Source: CAZWRV01 sp964636325 (GTDB lineage Bacteria > Verrucomicrobiota > Lentisphaeria > Victivallales > GWF2-50-93). Taken from it: 64,000 nucleotides of DNA. Under the pieces are notes generated by a model that was given only the letters and a program-made list of their open reading frames with translations, did no database searches and was not told where the DNA came from. The stretch lies in NCBI GenBank assembly GCA_964636325.1, contig CAZWRV010000008.1, positions 42,193-106,192 on the forward strand. Reading direction: 5' to 3'. Made by a program: the position numbers and the translations under genes. The first letter of the stretch is position 1. Each line of letters starts with the position of its first letter. Shown piece by piece: positions 24,885 through 33,572 of the stretch.

Positions 24885-26339
24885 ATGCCGTATCTGATAT
24901 ACAATGACGGAACTACCCAGGAGGCGGTCCTTCTTGATTCATATCCCGTTTTCCGCATCGGACGAACCAGCAACAACGAGATGACCATTCTCGAGGATCC
25001 GTCCGTCAGCAGGGAGCACTGCCAGATCATCAGGCAGGAGAACGGCAGTTTCATCATACGGGATCTCGAATCCAGGAACGGAACATATATAAACGACGGG
25101 AAGATCGCTTCCGACCCCGTCATACTGAACGACGGAGACAAGATCACGGTCGGAAGCAAGACGGAGCTGATCTACTGCTTCGAAATTGACAGCTACGCCA
25201 ACACCGAGACGAAAGGCATCGCGAAAGTCGAGCTGCCCAGCATGATCTCGGAAGCGAGCGAGGAGGAGCTCGTCCAGACCAGCGTCCTCAAGAAGATCGG
25301 AAGCATCGACAAGGAAAAGGCCCTCTACAAGTCGATGCCCGACTCCGCCCTCATCGCCCCAGGAAGCATCATCTGCGGCCATGAAATTTCAAAAAGCCTC
25401 GGCAGGGGGCAGTTCGCCACAGTCTACGTCGCGTTCCAGAAGTCCGTCGGACGCACGGTCTCCCTGAAGATGTTCAACAACGACTACAAGAACCAGGAGG
25501 CCCTCAGCCTCTTCCAGAAGCATATCCCGCTGGTGGGGCGCCTCCAGCACCCGAACATAATACAGTCCTTCGACAGCGGCCTCTGGCAGAACCATCCCTT
25601 CATAACCATGACCTACATACCCGACTCGTCGCTTAGCGACAAGATCGCCAAGTCCTTCCCGCTCGACGAACTCTTCGTCCTCCAGATCATCAGAAAGGTG
25701 GCCGCCGCCCTGAAATACGCACTCGACGAACACGGGATCATACACCTGAACCTCAACTCGAAGAACATCCTCTTCACGGACAGCGACGAGCCGGTCGTCG
25801 CCGACCTCGGCATCTCGACCTGGCTTGCCCTGTCATATCAGACGAACAGGCGCAGCTTCCTCGGAAACCCCGCCTACATGTCCCCGGAACAGGCGCTCGA
25901 CCAGCTGATGGACTGGAGGGCCGACCTCTATTCCCTCGGCATCGTCTTCTACGAATGCCTCGCAGGCAGGCCCCCATTCTCCGCCGACAGCACATACAAC
26001 CTGATCACGAAGCACAGGACCGAGGAAATCACATTCCCCAAGCAGCTCATCGTCTCCCAGGAGATAAAGAACATCATCCAGACAATGACCGCCAAGCAGC
26101 CGCAGGACCGATACAGGAACTGGGAGCTATTCATAAAGGCCGTCGACGGCGCCATCGCAAGCATCGGCAGATCGCTGCATACGCCCGGCCCCGCCGCCGT
26201 CCCGAGGCCTGTCCCTCCGCCGCCCTCGCTCATCAAGAAAGGCGCGCCCCCCCTGAAGCTCAAGCATGACGCGGCTCCGCAGAGAAAAATGATAATCCCC
26301 GCAAAGCAGGGCGGCACCAAGCTCTCTTTCAAAAAGTGA
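24885..26339 (+). CDS. FHA domain protein with degenerate Ser/Thr kinase domain
   Basis: A 484-residue cytoplasmic protein. The N-terminal FHA domain (about 22-95: FRIGRTSNNEM, SVSREHCQI, NGTYIN) binds phosphothreonine. The kinase-like domain (about 163-430) keeps the glycine loop GRGQFATVY, the VAIK-type lysine K195 and an APE-like SPE. The catalytic loop reads H287-L-N-L-N-S-K-N, so the HRD aspartate is Asn289 and the following Lys is Asn291; DFG is DLG. It should be a pseudokinase or a very weak kinase. The C-terminus is Pro/Lys-rich. The ECF sigma pair follows at 75 bases. Confidence 0.85.
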   Translation: MPYLIYNDGTTQEAVLLDSYPVFRIGRTSNNEMTILEDPSVSREHCQIIRQENGSFIIRDLESRNGTYINDGKIASDPVILNDGDKITVGSKTELIYCFEIDSYANTETKGIAKVELPSMISEASEEELVQTSVLKKIGSIDKEKALYKSMPDSALIAPGSIICGHEISKSLGRGQFATVYVAFQKSVGRTVSLKMFNNDYKNQEALSLFQKHIPLVGRLQHPNIIQSFDSGLWQNHPFITMTYIPDSSLSDKIAKSFPLDELFVLQIIRKVAAALKYALDEHGIIHLNLNSKNILFTDSDEPVVADLGISTWLALSYQTNRRSFLGNPAYMSPEQALDQLMDWRADLYSLGIVFYECLAGRPPFSADSTYNLITKHRTEEITFPKQLIVSQEIKNIIQTMTAKQPQDRYRNWELFIKAVDGAIASIGRSLHTPGPAAVPRPVPPPPSLIKKGAPPLKLKHDAAPQRKMIIPAKQGGTKLSFKK

Positions 26340-26413
26340 CGTCCCGCTTTGCACAGGGACACAATAAATCCGCAGCTCCTCCGTTGTATCTGCATGGACA
26401 GGGATGAAAGCCT

Positions 26414-26971
26414 TTGGATAATGAGATCCCAGACATCGAGCTGATAAGGAGGTTCGCGGGAAATGACTCCTCCGCCTTCGAAATCCTATATGAAAGATAC
26501 AGGCGCCAGCTATATTCCTACATCAACAGGCTCCTGCCCGGGCAGCACGCCCTGGCGGACGACATTTTCCAGCAGACATGGCTCAGGATCATCGCGCAGC
26601 TCGGCACATACCGCCACAGCGAACGCTTCCTCGCCTGGGCGATGCGGATCTCGCATAACCTCGCCGTCGACCATTTCAGAAGGGCGAAGTTCGAGGTTCC
26701 GACCGACTTCCAGGAACTTCCGAACCTGTTCCAGGACGATTCAGGTGACTTCTGGGAAGCCATCGACAGCAGGCGCCTTTCCGCCGCCGTCGAGGACTGC
26801 GCCTCCAAGCTGCCCCCGGAACAGCGCGAGGTGTTCATCTGCCGGCAGAACGGACTCAGCTTCAAGGAGATATCGGAAATTCAGGGCTGCTCAATCAACA
26901 CGGCCCTCGCAAGAATGCAGTATGCGCTGCGGAACATACGCAAATGCCTCTCAAGATGCAAGGAGCGATAA
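26414..26971 (+). CDS. ECF-type RNA polymerase sigma factor
   Basis: A 185-residue sigma-70 family factor with region 2 (ALADDIFQQTWLRIIAQL, then WAMRISHNLAVDHFRR) and region 4 (KLPPEQREVFICRQNGLSFKEISEIQGCSINTALARM, a helix-turn-helix). No region 1 or 3, as usual for ECF factors. The only in-frame start is TTG 26414; ATG at 26421 is out of frame. It abuts the zinc anti-sigma gene with no gap, so translation is coupled. Confidence 0.9.
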   Translation: MDNEIPDIELIRRFAGNDSSAFEILYERYRRQLYSYINRLLPGQHALADDIFQQTWLRIIAQLGTYRHSERFLAWAMRISHNLAVDHFRRAKFEVPTDFQELPNLFQDDSGDFWEAIDSRRLSAAVEDCASKLPPEQREVFICRQNGLSFKEISEIQGCSINTALARMQYALRNIRKCLSRCKER

Positions 26972-27532
26972 ATGGATCCCGTCTGCGAAAATATGAGGGA
27001 GAAGCTGCTGGCCGGCGAAATCGACGGCGAAGCCGCAATGCACCTCGCCGCCTGCAGGGAGTGCTCCGAGCTCGAACGCATGCTCCGCGCCTGCGCCGAG
27101 TCCGCCCCGCCGCTCGACTCCTTCCTCCCCCCGCCGGAGACGGACATGATCATCCTGTCGGCGGCCAGGAGGCACGCCGCAGGCGGGACACTGGGACGAA
27201 GAAGCGCGCAGACGGCAAGGATACTGCACCTCGCATATGCCGCGGCGGCGGCTTTCGCCGTCGTCGCCGTCGCCTATCTCATCGCGGCCATCCACGGTTC
27301 AGGCACGAGGCAAGGCTCGCGCACCTCGGATCTTCCCCGCTTGTCCGGAATCCATGCGAAGGCCATCAGCCCCATATGGAGCGACATCGACATGGGCGGG
27401 GAACTGGACAGCCTTAACGCCGAAATCGAACTGAACGCCTCGCTCATAAGCAACGGACACGCCGCACAGATCGAACAGGAAAACTTGGACGACGAATCAT
27501 TCAACATCGAAATCCCGGACCTCCTAATCTGA
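26972..27532 (+). CDS. Membrane-anchored zinc anti-sigma factor
   Basis: A 186-residue protein. The N-terminus carries the ZAS motif H24-x3-C28-x2-C31 (HLAACREC), which binds zinc and holds ECF sigma factors. One hydrophobic helix (about 88-107) crosses the membrane. The C-terminal ~80 residues lie outside. It starts on the base after the sigma stop codon. It is expected to hold the sigma factor until an envelope signal releases it. Confidence 0.8.
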   Translation: MDPVCENMREKLLAGEIDGEAAMHLAACRECSELERMLRACAESAPPLDSFLPPPETDMIILSAARRHAAGGTLGRRSAQTARILHLAYAAAAAFAVVAVAYLIAAIHGSGTRQGSRTSDLPRLSGIHAKAISPIWSDIDMGGELDSLNAEIELNASLISNGHAAQIEQENLDDESFNIEIPDLLI

Positions 27533-27554
27533 ATCCGAAACAATGGCGAACGTT

Positions 27555-27829
27555 ATACTCATTTAGCGTGAAAATTGACATTTTGACGAGCGAGATTTGG
27601 GATTGGATTTTTTCGTTCCGACCGAGCGGCGACATGAATGTCGTCCGAGGAAGGAACGGAAAAATACGGCCCAAAGATGCTCGTCCGCCTTAGCGGATTG
27701 CGGTCTTTCGGTTTTGCTCCGCACCCTTCGGGAGCCTTCGATACCTCGGTATCGGCGGCCTCTCAGAATACGGGGCAATTCCCGAAATCTCCGCAATCAA
27801 AATGCTCAATTTTCAGCCTAAATGAGTAT
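27555..27829. repeat. 275-bp palindromic element with ~32-bp terminal inverted repeats
   Basis: The left end (27555-27586) and the complement of the right end (27797-27829) share ATACTCATTTAG, TGAAAATTGA and CATTTTGA blocks with few differences. Inside are hairpins CGACAT-GA-ATGTCG (~27632-27645), TCCGCCTTAGCGGA and CGATACCTCGGTATCG. No open frame of note. It lies between the anti-sigma gene and a coiled-coil protein gene. MITE-like or a structured RNA. Confidence 0.7.
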
Positions 27830-27914
27830 GAAATCCAAATCTCAAGACACTTCGAATCCATCGATTCCATAGAGCCTTGAATTTTGAGCTTCGCCCATTT
27901 GAAAGGAATTGAAC

Positions 27915-28523
27915 ATGAAAATGCAGACATCGGCACTGATCGCAGCCGCAGCCATATTGCTGGCGGCAGGAGACCTGGCATCCGCACCCAAAGATGCGGA
28001 CAGGGAAAAGTCCGCGGTTTTCGAACCCGCCGACGGCTTCGGCTTCCCCTACCAGGACGACGACTCGTACTTCCCGCGCAAGCGCCACCCGGCAGGCGGC
28101 GACGACGACGCGCAGAGGGGCGGCAAAATGAGGGAGGCGTTCAAATACCTTTCCCCTGAAGACATGGAGAACATCAGGAAGATCCGCGCAGAGAATCCGG
28201 ACGCCGCCGACAAGGAGATGAAAAGAATCCTCGCCGAAAAGAAAAAGGCGGCGGAAGAGCAGGAGCAGCAGCTCAAAAAGCTCGCCGACATGACGAGGGA
28301 TTCGAAGGACGACAATGAAAAGGAGCAGCTCGCCGCCCAGATGCGCCAGATACTCGAAGCCCAGTTCGAGGAAAGGATGCAGATCAACCAGAAGCGCCTC
28401 GAAAACGCCGAAAAAAAGCTCTCCGAGCTGAAACGCAAGCTCGAGGAGCGGAAGGCCAGGAAAAAGGAAATCATCGACGAGAAAATCCGCGACTACCTCA
28501 AGGATCCCAACCTCAAGTGGTAA
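27915..28523 (+). CDS. Exported coiled-coil protein
   Basis: A 202-residue protein. ATG 27915 follows AAAGGAATTGAAC; an upstream TTG is less likely. The signal peptide (1-24, ending ASA-P) is followed by an Asp-rich segment, then a nearly unbroken charged coiled coil (about 75-200, Lys/Glu/Gln/Leu). Likely periplasmic. The sequence resembles in style the Spy/CpxP-like helical envelope-stress proteins, but no family signature (LTxxQ) is visible. Its place after a sigma/anti-sigma pair suggests it could be a target of that system (inference). Confidence 0.65.
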   Translation: MKMQTSALIAAAAILLAAGDLASAPKDADREKSAVFEPADGFGFPYQDDDSYFPRKRHPAGGDDDAQRGGKMREAFKYLSPEDMENIRKIRAENPDAADKEMKRILAEKKKAAEEQEQQLKKLADMTRDSKDDNEKEQLAAQMRQILEAQFEERMQINQKRLENAEKKLSELKRKLEERKARKKEIIDEKIRDYLKDPNLKW

Positions 28524-28613
28524 GCCGGAGGACGGACGAAGGATAGTGAATGGTGGATGGTTGACGGATAATCTTCCGGCAGGTCTCGAAAGGCTTCGAA
28601 AGCTCTCGCCAGC

Positions 28614-29114
28614 CTACCACACCGGCGCCCCGGCTATGCGCCTCAACTTTGCCTGGCCGAAATCGTGCCCCTCCATCAGCACGTCCCGGTTGTCCCCGAC
28701 CACATACACGCACCCCTCGCCCACCTTCCGCGGCTCCAGATCCCATGCGCAGGGGAACTTGACGTAAGGCTCCTCGATCTCCTCGCCGTTGACAATCAGC
28801 TTCCCGCCCTTGAACCCGACGGTTTCCCCCTCCAGGGCGACGACCCGCTTCAGCAGCATCACACTCGTCCCGGCATAGCGCACGATGACTACATCGCCCC
28901 GCCCCGGCCTCGAAAACAGATATCTCAGCCTCCAGCAGAAAGTGAACGAACCGTCATGGTAGGTGGGTTCCATGCTCTTCCCGTTGATATGCATGGGGAT
29001 GCATATGTGTCCGAAAAAGACATACGCCGCCAGCGCGACAATCCCCACGCGGATCAGATACCGCCGGTTCAGCTCGGGAAGGATGAACTTTGAAATTTTT
29101 TCGCCGAATCCCAT
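28614..29114 (-). CDS. lepB: Signal peptidase I
   Basis: A 166-residue S26 peptidase that removes signal peptides at the outer face of the inner membrane. One N-terminal TM helix (about 20-40), then the catalytic Ser47 in NGKSMEPTYHDG and the general-base Lys89 in MLLKRVVALEGE. VGDNRD near the C-terminus is the box E motif. It is short compared with E. coli LepB but normal for minimal forms. It is divergent from umuD across an AT-rich control region. Confidence 0.9.
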   Translation of the reverse strand: MGFGEKISKFILPELNRRYLIRVGIVALAAYVFFGHICIPMHINGKSMEPTYHDGSFTFCWRLRYLFSRPGRGDVVIVRYAGTSVMLLKRVVALEGETVGFKGGKLIVNGEEIEEPYVKFPCAWDLEPRKVGEGCVYVVGDNRDVLMEGHDFGQAKLRRIAGAPVW

Positions 29115-29123
29115 GTCAGAGGC

Positions 29124-29160
29124 TTGACTCTTTCAGCTAATAAATATAATATATATTAGC
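29124..29160 (+). promoter_or_regulatory. Promoter with overlapping palindromic operator between lepB and umuD
   Basis: TTGACT (29124-29129) and TATAAT (29145-29150), 15 bases apart, look like a sigma-70 promoter reading toward umuD. A 25-base imperfect palindrome, GCTAATAAATAT-N-ATATATATTAGC type (29136-29160), covers the -10 box. It is a good candidate for the operator of a LexA-type repressor, though it is unlike the E. coli or Bacillus SOS boxes. Confidence 0.45.
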
Positions 29161-29240
29161 ATGTAAATGCTGCCGACCATGCACATTTCCGTCCAACGGA
29201 GCGGCATGCCAGCAATACATTTTCAACTGGAACCGTCATC

Positions 29241-29687
29241 ATGAACTACTCTAGCTCCGACAACGGGCTTTGCAAAGGCGGGCAGGGGTATGCGCCCATG
29301 GCGCTTTTCAGCTCCGCCGTGGCGGCAGGATTCCCCTCACCCGCGGAAAGCTATGTCGAAAAAACACTCGATCTCAACGAGCACTTGGTCCGCCATCCCG
29401 CGGCAACATTCTTCGTGCGCGTCGCGGGAAACTCCATGACGGACGCCGGCATACAGGACGGAGACATCCTCGTGGTGGACAGATCCCTGGAGGCGTACGA
29501 CGGCTCCGTCGTGGTGGCGGTCCTCGCGGGAGAGTTCACCGTCAAGAAAATACGGATAAGGGAGGGGAGCGTCCAATTGGTTCCGGCAAACAGCGGCTAT
29601 GCGGTTACAACCGTCCGCGAGGACAGCCCCTTCTACGTCTGGGGGGTCGTCACCGCGGCGATACACCGTTTCGGCGAAAGACAGTAA
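29241..29687 (+). CDS. umuD: UmuD-like translesion polymerase subunit (LexA-fold peptidase)
   Basis: A 148-residue S24 peptidase. The autocleavage site is Ala29-Gly30 (VAAGFPSPAE); the catalytic Ser65 lies in VAGNSMTDAGI and Lys102 in FTVKKIRI. RecA-stimulated self-cleavage yields the active form that joins UmuC. There is no DNA-binding HTH, so it is UmuD and not LexA. umuC follows after 146 bases. Confidence 0.9.
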   Translation: MNYSSSDNGLCKGGQGYAPMALFSSAVAAGFPSPAESYVEKTLDLNEHLVRHPAATFFVRVAGNSMTDAGIQDGDILVVDRSLEAYDGSVVVAVLAGEFTVKKIRIREGSVQLVPANSGYAVTTVREDSPFYVWGVVTAAIHRFGERQ

Positions 29688-29833
29688 GGACAGAGACAGG
29701 GAGGACGTCCCCTGGATTCATCCACAGTTCATATTTTCCGGCGGAAACCTCGGTGCGCGAATGGCCTCGCATCCCCCCTCCCCGCCTTGCAGTGCGTCGT
29801 CCTGGAAAATATGAAAGAAATGCGGAGCATTTT

Positions 29834-31156
29834 ATGCGCAGCATCTTCGCGCTTGTCGACTGCAACAACTTCTACGTCTCCTGCGAGCGGGTCTTCAACC
29901 CTTCGCTGGAGGGCAGGCCGGTCGCAGTCATGTCCAACAACGACGGATGCGTCGTGGCGCGCTCTAACGAGGTGAAGGCGCTGGGCATTCCGATGGGCGC
30001 CCCGGTCTTCCAGGTGAGGGAGCTGATCAAGCGGCACGGAGTCGTCCTGCTCTCCTCCAACTACAGCCTCTACGCCGACATGTCCGCGCGCGTGATGTCC
30101 ATCCTCGCCGGCTCAGCCCCGGAGATGGAGGTCTACAGCATCGACGAGTCCTTCCTGGACCTGCCGGTTTTTGCCGGGGAGGAAAGCGGAGAACGGAGTT
30201 CCATTCCGGCGGAAGGACGGCTGAACAGGCATTTGTGCGGAATCCGCAGGAAGATCCGCCGGATGACCGGGATACCCGTCTCGATAGGCGCCGGCCCGAC
30301 CAAGACGCTTGCGAAATTCGCGAACGAAATCGCGAAGAAGACCCCGGATGGGATATTCATCATGCCGGATGCTCCGGACGGGCTCATGGAAAAATTCCCC
30401 TGCGGCGAGATATGGGGGATCGGCGGAAAAAGCGCCGCGAAGCTCGCGAAGCACGGGATAAGCACGGTCCTCGACCTTAGGAACGCCGACGACGGGCTTC
30501 TCCGCAGGCTCCTGGGCGTCAACGGATTGCGAACAGCCTGCGAACTCCGCGGAACCCCCTGCTTCGGCATCGGGGAGGCGCCTCCGCCCAGAAAAAGCAT
30601 CTGCTTCTCAAGATCCTTTTCAAGGCCGGTGACGGAGCTTGAGGATATGGAGGAGGCGCTCGCCCTCTACGCCGCAGGCGCGGCCGAAAAGCTCAGGAGA
30701 GAGAAGCTCGTCTGCGGCGCTGTCACGGTCTTCATGGAGGCCAGGCGCTACGGCGACGATCCCAAATATTTCAGCTCCGCTTCCGCCCGGCTTTCCCCGC
30801 CGGCGGACAGGACCGACGAAATACTCGCCCATGCCATGCCGCTCCTGCGCTCCGGATTCAGGCGGGGCTACAGATACAGGAAGGCCGGCGTAATCTTCAC
30901 GGAGCTCTCGCCGGCCGCGGAACGCCAGCTGGTCCTTTTCCCGAGCTCCGGCAATTCGGCGCTCTACGAGACTGTAGACTCCGTCAACAGGCGCTTCGGC
31001 GCCGGAACCGTGTTCCTCGCCGCGGAAGGCATCCGGAAAAGCTGGGCGATGAAACGGGAGAACTGCTCCCCGCGCTACACCACAAGCTGGGGCGAACTGC
31101 CGACGGCGAAGGCGGACAACAGACTCGTGAATGGTGACGCCGGACGGCGGCAATAG
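29834..31156 (+). CDS. umuC: UmuC, Y-family DNA polymerase V subunit
   Basis: A 440-residue translesion polymerase. I choose ATG 29834 (MRSIFALVDCNNFYVSCERVF), the standard N-terminus with the first metal-binding Asp; the frame runs upstream without relevance. YSIDESFLDL carries the catalytic Asp-Glu. The helix-hairpin-helix (WGIGGKSAAKLAKHGI) and the DUF4113-like C-terminal region (RYTTSWGELPTAKAD) complete a UmuC. The last five codons and the stop lie inside an inverted repeat that recurs beyond the ribokinase gene. Confidence 0.93.
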   Translation: MRSIFALVDCNNFYVSCERVFNPSLEGRPVAVMSNNDGCVVARSNEVKALGIPMGAPVFQVRELIKRHGVVLLSSNYSLYADMSARVMSILAGSAPEMEVYSIDESFLDLPVFAGEESGERSSIPAEGRLNRHLCGIRRKIRRMTGIPVSIGAGPTKTLAKFANEIAKKTPDGIFIMPDAPDGLMEKFPCGEIWGIGGKSAAKLAKHGISTVLDLRNADDGLLRRLLGVNGLRTACELRGTPCFGIGEAPPPRKSICFSRSFSRPVTELEDMEEALALYAAGAAEKLRREKLVCGAVTVFMEARRYGDDPKYFSSASARLSPPADRTDEILAHAMPLLRSGFRRGYRYRKAGVIFTELSPAAERQLVLFPSSGNSALYETVDSVNRRFGAGTVFLAAEGIRKSWAMKRENCSPRYTTSWGELPTAKADNRLVNGDAGRRQ

Positions 31157-31206
31157 CGGCGGGGCACGAAAGGTTTCGGCAGGGATCGGCAGGGATCGGA
31201 TTTCCC
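31139..31206 (+). repeat. ~68-bp inverted repeat flanking the ribokinase gene, left copy
   Basis: Roughly 80% identical to the reverse complement of 32177-32244 (shared blocks GCCGGACGGC, GGGCACG, AAGG, ATCGGCAGG, TCGGATTT). It supplies the umuC stop codon. Confidence 0.7.
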
Positions 31207-31222
31207 GCCCCGATCATCCGCC

Positions 31223-32119
31223 TCAGCGCTTTGCCTCCTGGAATTCCTTGACCTCGGCAAGCGTCGGGATGGAGTTTGCCGCACCGGGCCTTGTGACGCA
31301 GAGCGCGGCCGCGGCACACCCCATCTTCACCGCGTCCAGGAGCCTGGCGCCGTTCGCAAGCGCGGCAAGGAAGAATCCGATGAACGTGTCGCCCGCGGCG
31401 GTCGTGTCCACCGCCTCGACCTTCCGGGACGGGACGTGAATGACGTTCATCTTCTCGCTCAGATACCGTGCTCCGTCCGCCCCGCAGGTGAGGACTGCGG
31501 CCGACTTGGGGTAGAGATGCTTCAGGCTGCGGAGGATCTTCTCCTGGGTCTTCTCCCCCGTGAGCCCTTCGCCCTCTATCTCGTTGAGTATCAGGTAGTC
31601 GACAAGCTCAAGAGGATATTTCCTGAGGGCCTCGTCGAGGGGCGCCGTGTTCAGGACTATCTTCATGCCGCGCAGGGAGGCCGCCTTCATCAGCTCGGGT
31701 ATCGCCGACATCTCGTTCTGCAGCAGGATGAAGTCGCCGCGGCTGAACCTGGACACCGCCTCCGAGGCGTCGTCGTCGGTGAAGGCCCTGTTGGCGCCGC
31801 CGTAGAGGATGATGGAGTTCTCGCCCGTCCTGCAGACCTGGATGACGGCGTGGCCCGTGGGCAAGCCGGACTTCTTCACCAGCGACACGTCCACGCCGCA
31901 GTCCTCCAGCTTCTTCCTCAGGAACGCGCCGTCCTCGCCGATCTTCCCCGAATGAAAGACCTCGGCACCCGCCTTTGCCAGAGCGATGGACTGGTTAAGC
32001 CCCTTGCCTCCGGAAAACCTGGAATATGAGAAGCTGGCCAAAGTCTCGCCTGGACGGACGAAATGATCGACCTTGTAGACATGGTCTATGTTCAACGAAC
32101 CGCAGTTCAATATCTTCAT
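31223..32119 (-). CDS. rbsK: Ribokinase
   Basis: A 298-residue PfkB-family kinase. N-terminal NCGSLNIDHVYKVDHFVRPGET, the sugar motif FSGGKGLNQSIALAKAGAEV and the catalytic DTTAAGDTFIGFFLAAL, followed by PGAANSIPT, match ribokinases closely. It makes ribose-5-phosphate from ribose. No rbs transport genes are adjacent. The gene is bracketed by an inverted repeat. Confidence 0.88.
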   Translation of the reverse strand: MKILNCGSLNIDHVYKVDHFVRPGETLASFSYSRFSGGKGLNQSIALAKAGAEVFHSGKIGEDGAFLRKKLEDCGVDVSLVKKSGLPTGHAVIQVCRTGENSIILYGGANRAFTDDDASEAVSRFSRGDFILLQNEMSAIPELMKAASLRGMKIVLNTAPLDEALRKYPLELVDYLILNEIEGEGLTGEKTQEKILRSLKHLYPKSAAVLTCGADGARYLSEKMNVIHVPSRKVEAVDTTAAGDTFIGFFLAALANGARLLDAVKMGCAAAALCVTRPGAANSIPTLAEVKEFQEAKR

Positions 32120-32176
32120 GTGTTCCCTTCCTTAATTGTCATAACTGACTCACGGCCAGCAACTCACGGTGCGGAA

Positions 32177-32244
32177 GGCAAATCCGAAACCTGCCGATTC
32201 CTTACATAACCTTCCGTGCCCTGCCGCTGTTGCAGCCGTCCGGC
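32177..32244 (-). repeat. ~68-bp inverted repeat flanking the ribokinase gene, right copy
   Basis: The reverse complement matches 31139-31206 with about 80% identity. It lies between the ribokinase start and the phosphofructokinase 3' end. Confidence 0.7.
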
Positions 32245-32258
32245 ATCCGCCATCCTCC

Positions 32259-33572
32259 TCACCCCCAGCTGACGGGCTGCCCTGTCACGGCGACGACGCT
32301 CTGCCAGAGGAAGCTTTGCGGCTGGAGCTGCTGCCTCCTGCTGGTCGCCACCTGTATGGGAAGGTGGATGAATCCGTTGTTGAGGCCTACGAGCATGTCG
32401 GTCTTGCCTGCCATTCCGGCATGGACCGCGTTCCTGGCATACTGGTCGCAGAGGAAGCTGTCCTCGGCATTGGCCGCGACGCTCCTGATAATGTAGCTGG
32501 GATCGATGTATTTTATGTTCATAGGGATTCCCTGCTCCTTGAAATATGCCACGATCTTGTTCTTCAGGAATGGGCCGATGTCCTCATGGATTGTGTTGCC
32601 GGAGGCGTCGGTCTTCTTCTCGCCGCCGAGGAGATCCTGCCCCGCCCCTTCGGCCACGGCGACGACCGCGTGCTTGCGCCTCAGTATGCGGCCTTTAAGG
32701 GCCTCCAGGAATCCGTTTTCTCCTTCGAGGACGACCGGGACTTCCGGGATAAGCGTGAAGTTCACGTCCTGGCTGACGATTGTCGCGGCCGCTGCTATGA
32801 ATCCGGAGTCGCGCCCCATCAGCTTCACCAGGCCGATCCCGTTCGGGTAAGACTTCGCCTCCGAATGCGCGCAGGTGAGCACCTTGTGCGCCTCGTCCAC
32901 GGCGGTAGTGAATCCGAAAGTGCGCTTTATGAAGAGCAGATCGTTGTCGATAGTCTTCGGTATCCCTATGACTGAGATCGGCAGGTTCCGCCGCTTCAGC
33001 TCCGCTGCGATCAGGCTGGCCCCCTTCTGGGTGCCGTCGCCGCCGACCGTGAACAGGATGTCGATCCTGTTCTTCGCCAGGAAGTCGGCCATGAGTCCGA
33101 TCGGCTGGTTCCCGCGGGAGGAGCCGAGTATCGTCCCGCCTTCGCGGTGGATGCGGTCCACCATGTCCCCGTCCAGCCTGACAGGCTCCAGCCCGCTTTC
33201 AGGGTTCAGCCCCAGGTAGCCGTATCTGATCCCCAGCAGCTCCCTAACCCCGTAGTTGTGGAAAAGCTCGCAGAAGACCGAGCGGATGACGCTGTTCAGC
33301 CCCGGGCAGAGCCCGCCGCACGTGACGATCGCGGCGCGCGTCTTCGCAGGATCGAAGAAGAGCTTCTCGCGCGGCCCCGCCTTCTCGAACAATATGTCCG
33401 AGGTGGGGTGGCCCGCGTTAGACTCGATGTCGAACCGTATCCTCGCGGTCTCGGGGACGAAACCGTCCTCATCCGCCGACTTCGATATCTTCTTCAACTT
33501 CAAGGGGGAACGGTATTTGCATTCCCCGAGAACGGATACCGCCATAGGGGCAGCGTCTCTATTGATGTCCAT
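32259..33572 (-). CDS. pfkA: ATP-type 6-phosphofructokinase
   Basis: A 437-residue enzyme of the long PFK clade (Treponema TP0108/plant-like). CGGLCPGLNSVIR starts the nucleotide site, FTVGGDGTQKGA has Gly where PPi-dependent enzymes carry Asp, and GIPKTIDNDLLFI has the catalytic TIDND. KLMGRDSGFIAA is also present. The Gly in GGDGT argues for ATP as donor, while the Lys in PKTIDND is shared with PPi forms, so donor choice is not certain. Glycolysis, cytoplasm. Confidence 0.9.
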   Translation of the reverse strand: MDINRDAAPMAVSVLGECKYRSPLKLKKISKSADEDGFVPETARIRFDIESNAGHPTSDILFEKAGPREKLFFDPAKTRAAIVTCGGLCPGLNSVIRSVFCELFHNYGVRELLGIRYGYLGLNPESGLEPVRLDGDMVDRIHREGGTILGSSRGNQPIGLMADFLAKNRIDILFTVGGDGTQKGASLIAAELKRRNLPISVIGIPKTIDNDLLFIKRTFGFTTAVDEAHKVLTCAHSEAKSYPNGIGLVKLMGRDSGFIAAAATIVSQDVNFTLIPEVPVVLEGENGFLEALKGRILRRKHAVVAVAEGAGQDLLGGEKKTDASGNTIHEDIGPFLKNKIVAYFKEQGIPMNIKYIDPSYIIRSVAANAEDSFLCDQYARNAVHAGMAGKTDMLVGLNNGFIHLPIQVATSRRQQLQPQSFLWQSVVAVTGQPVSWG

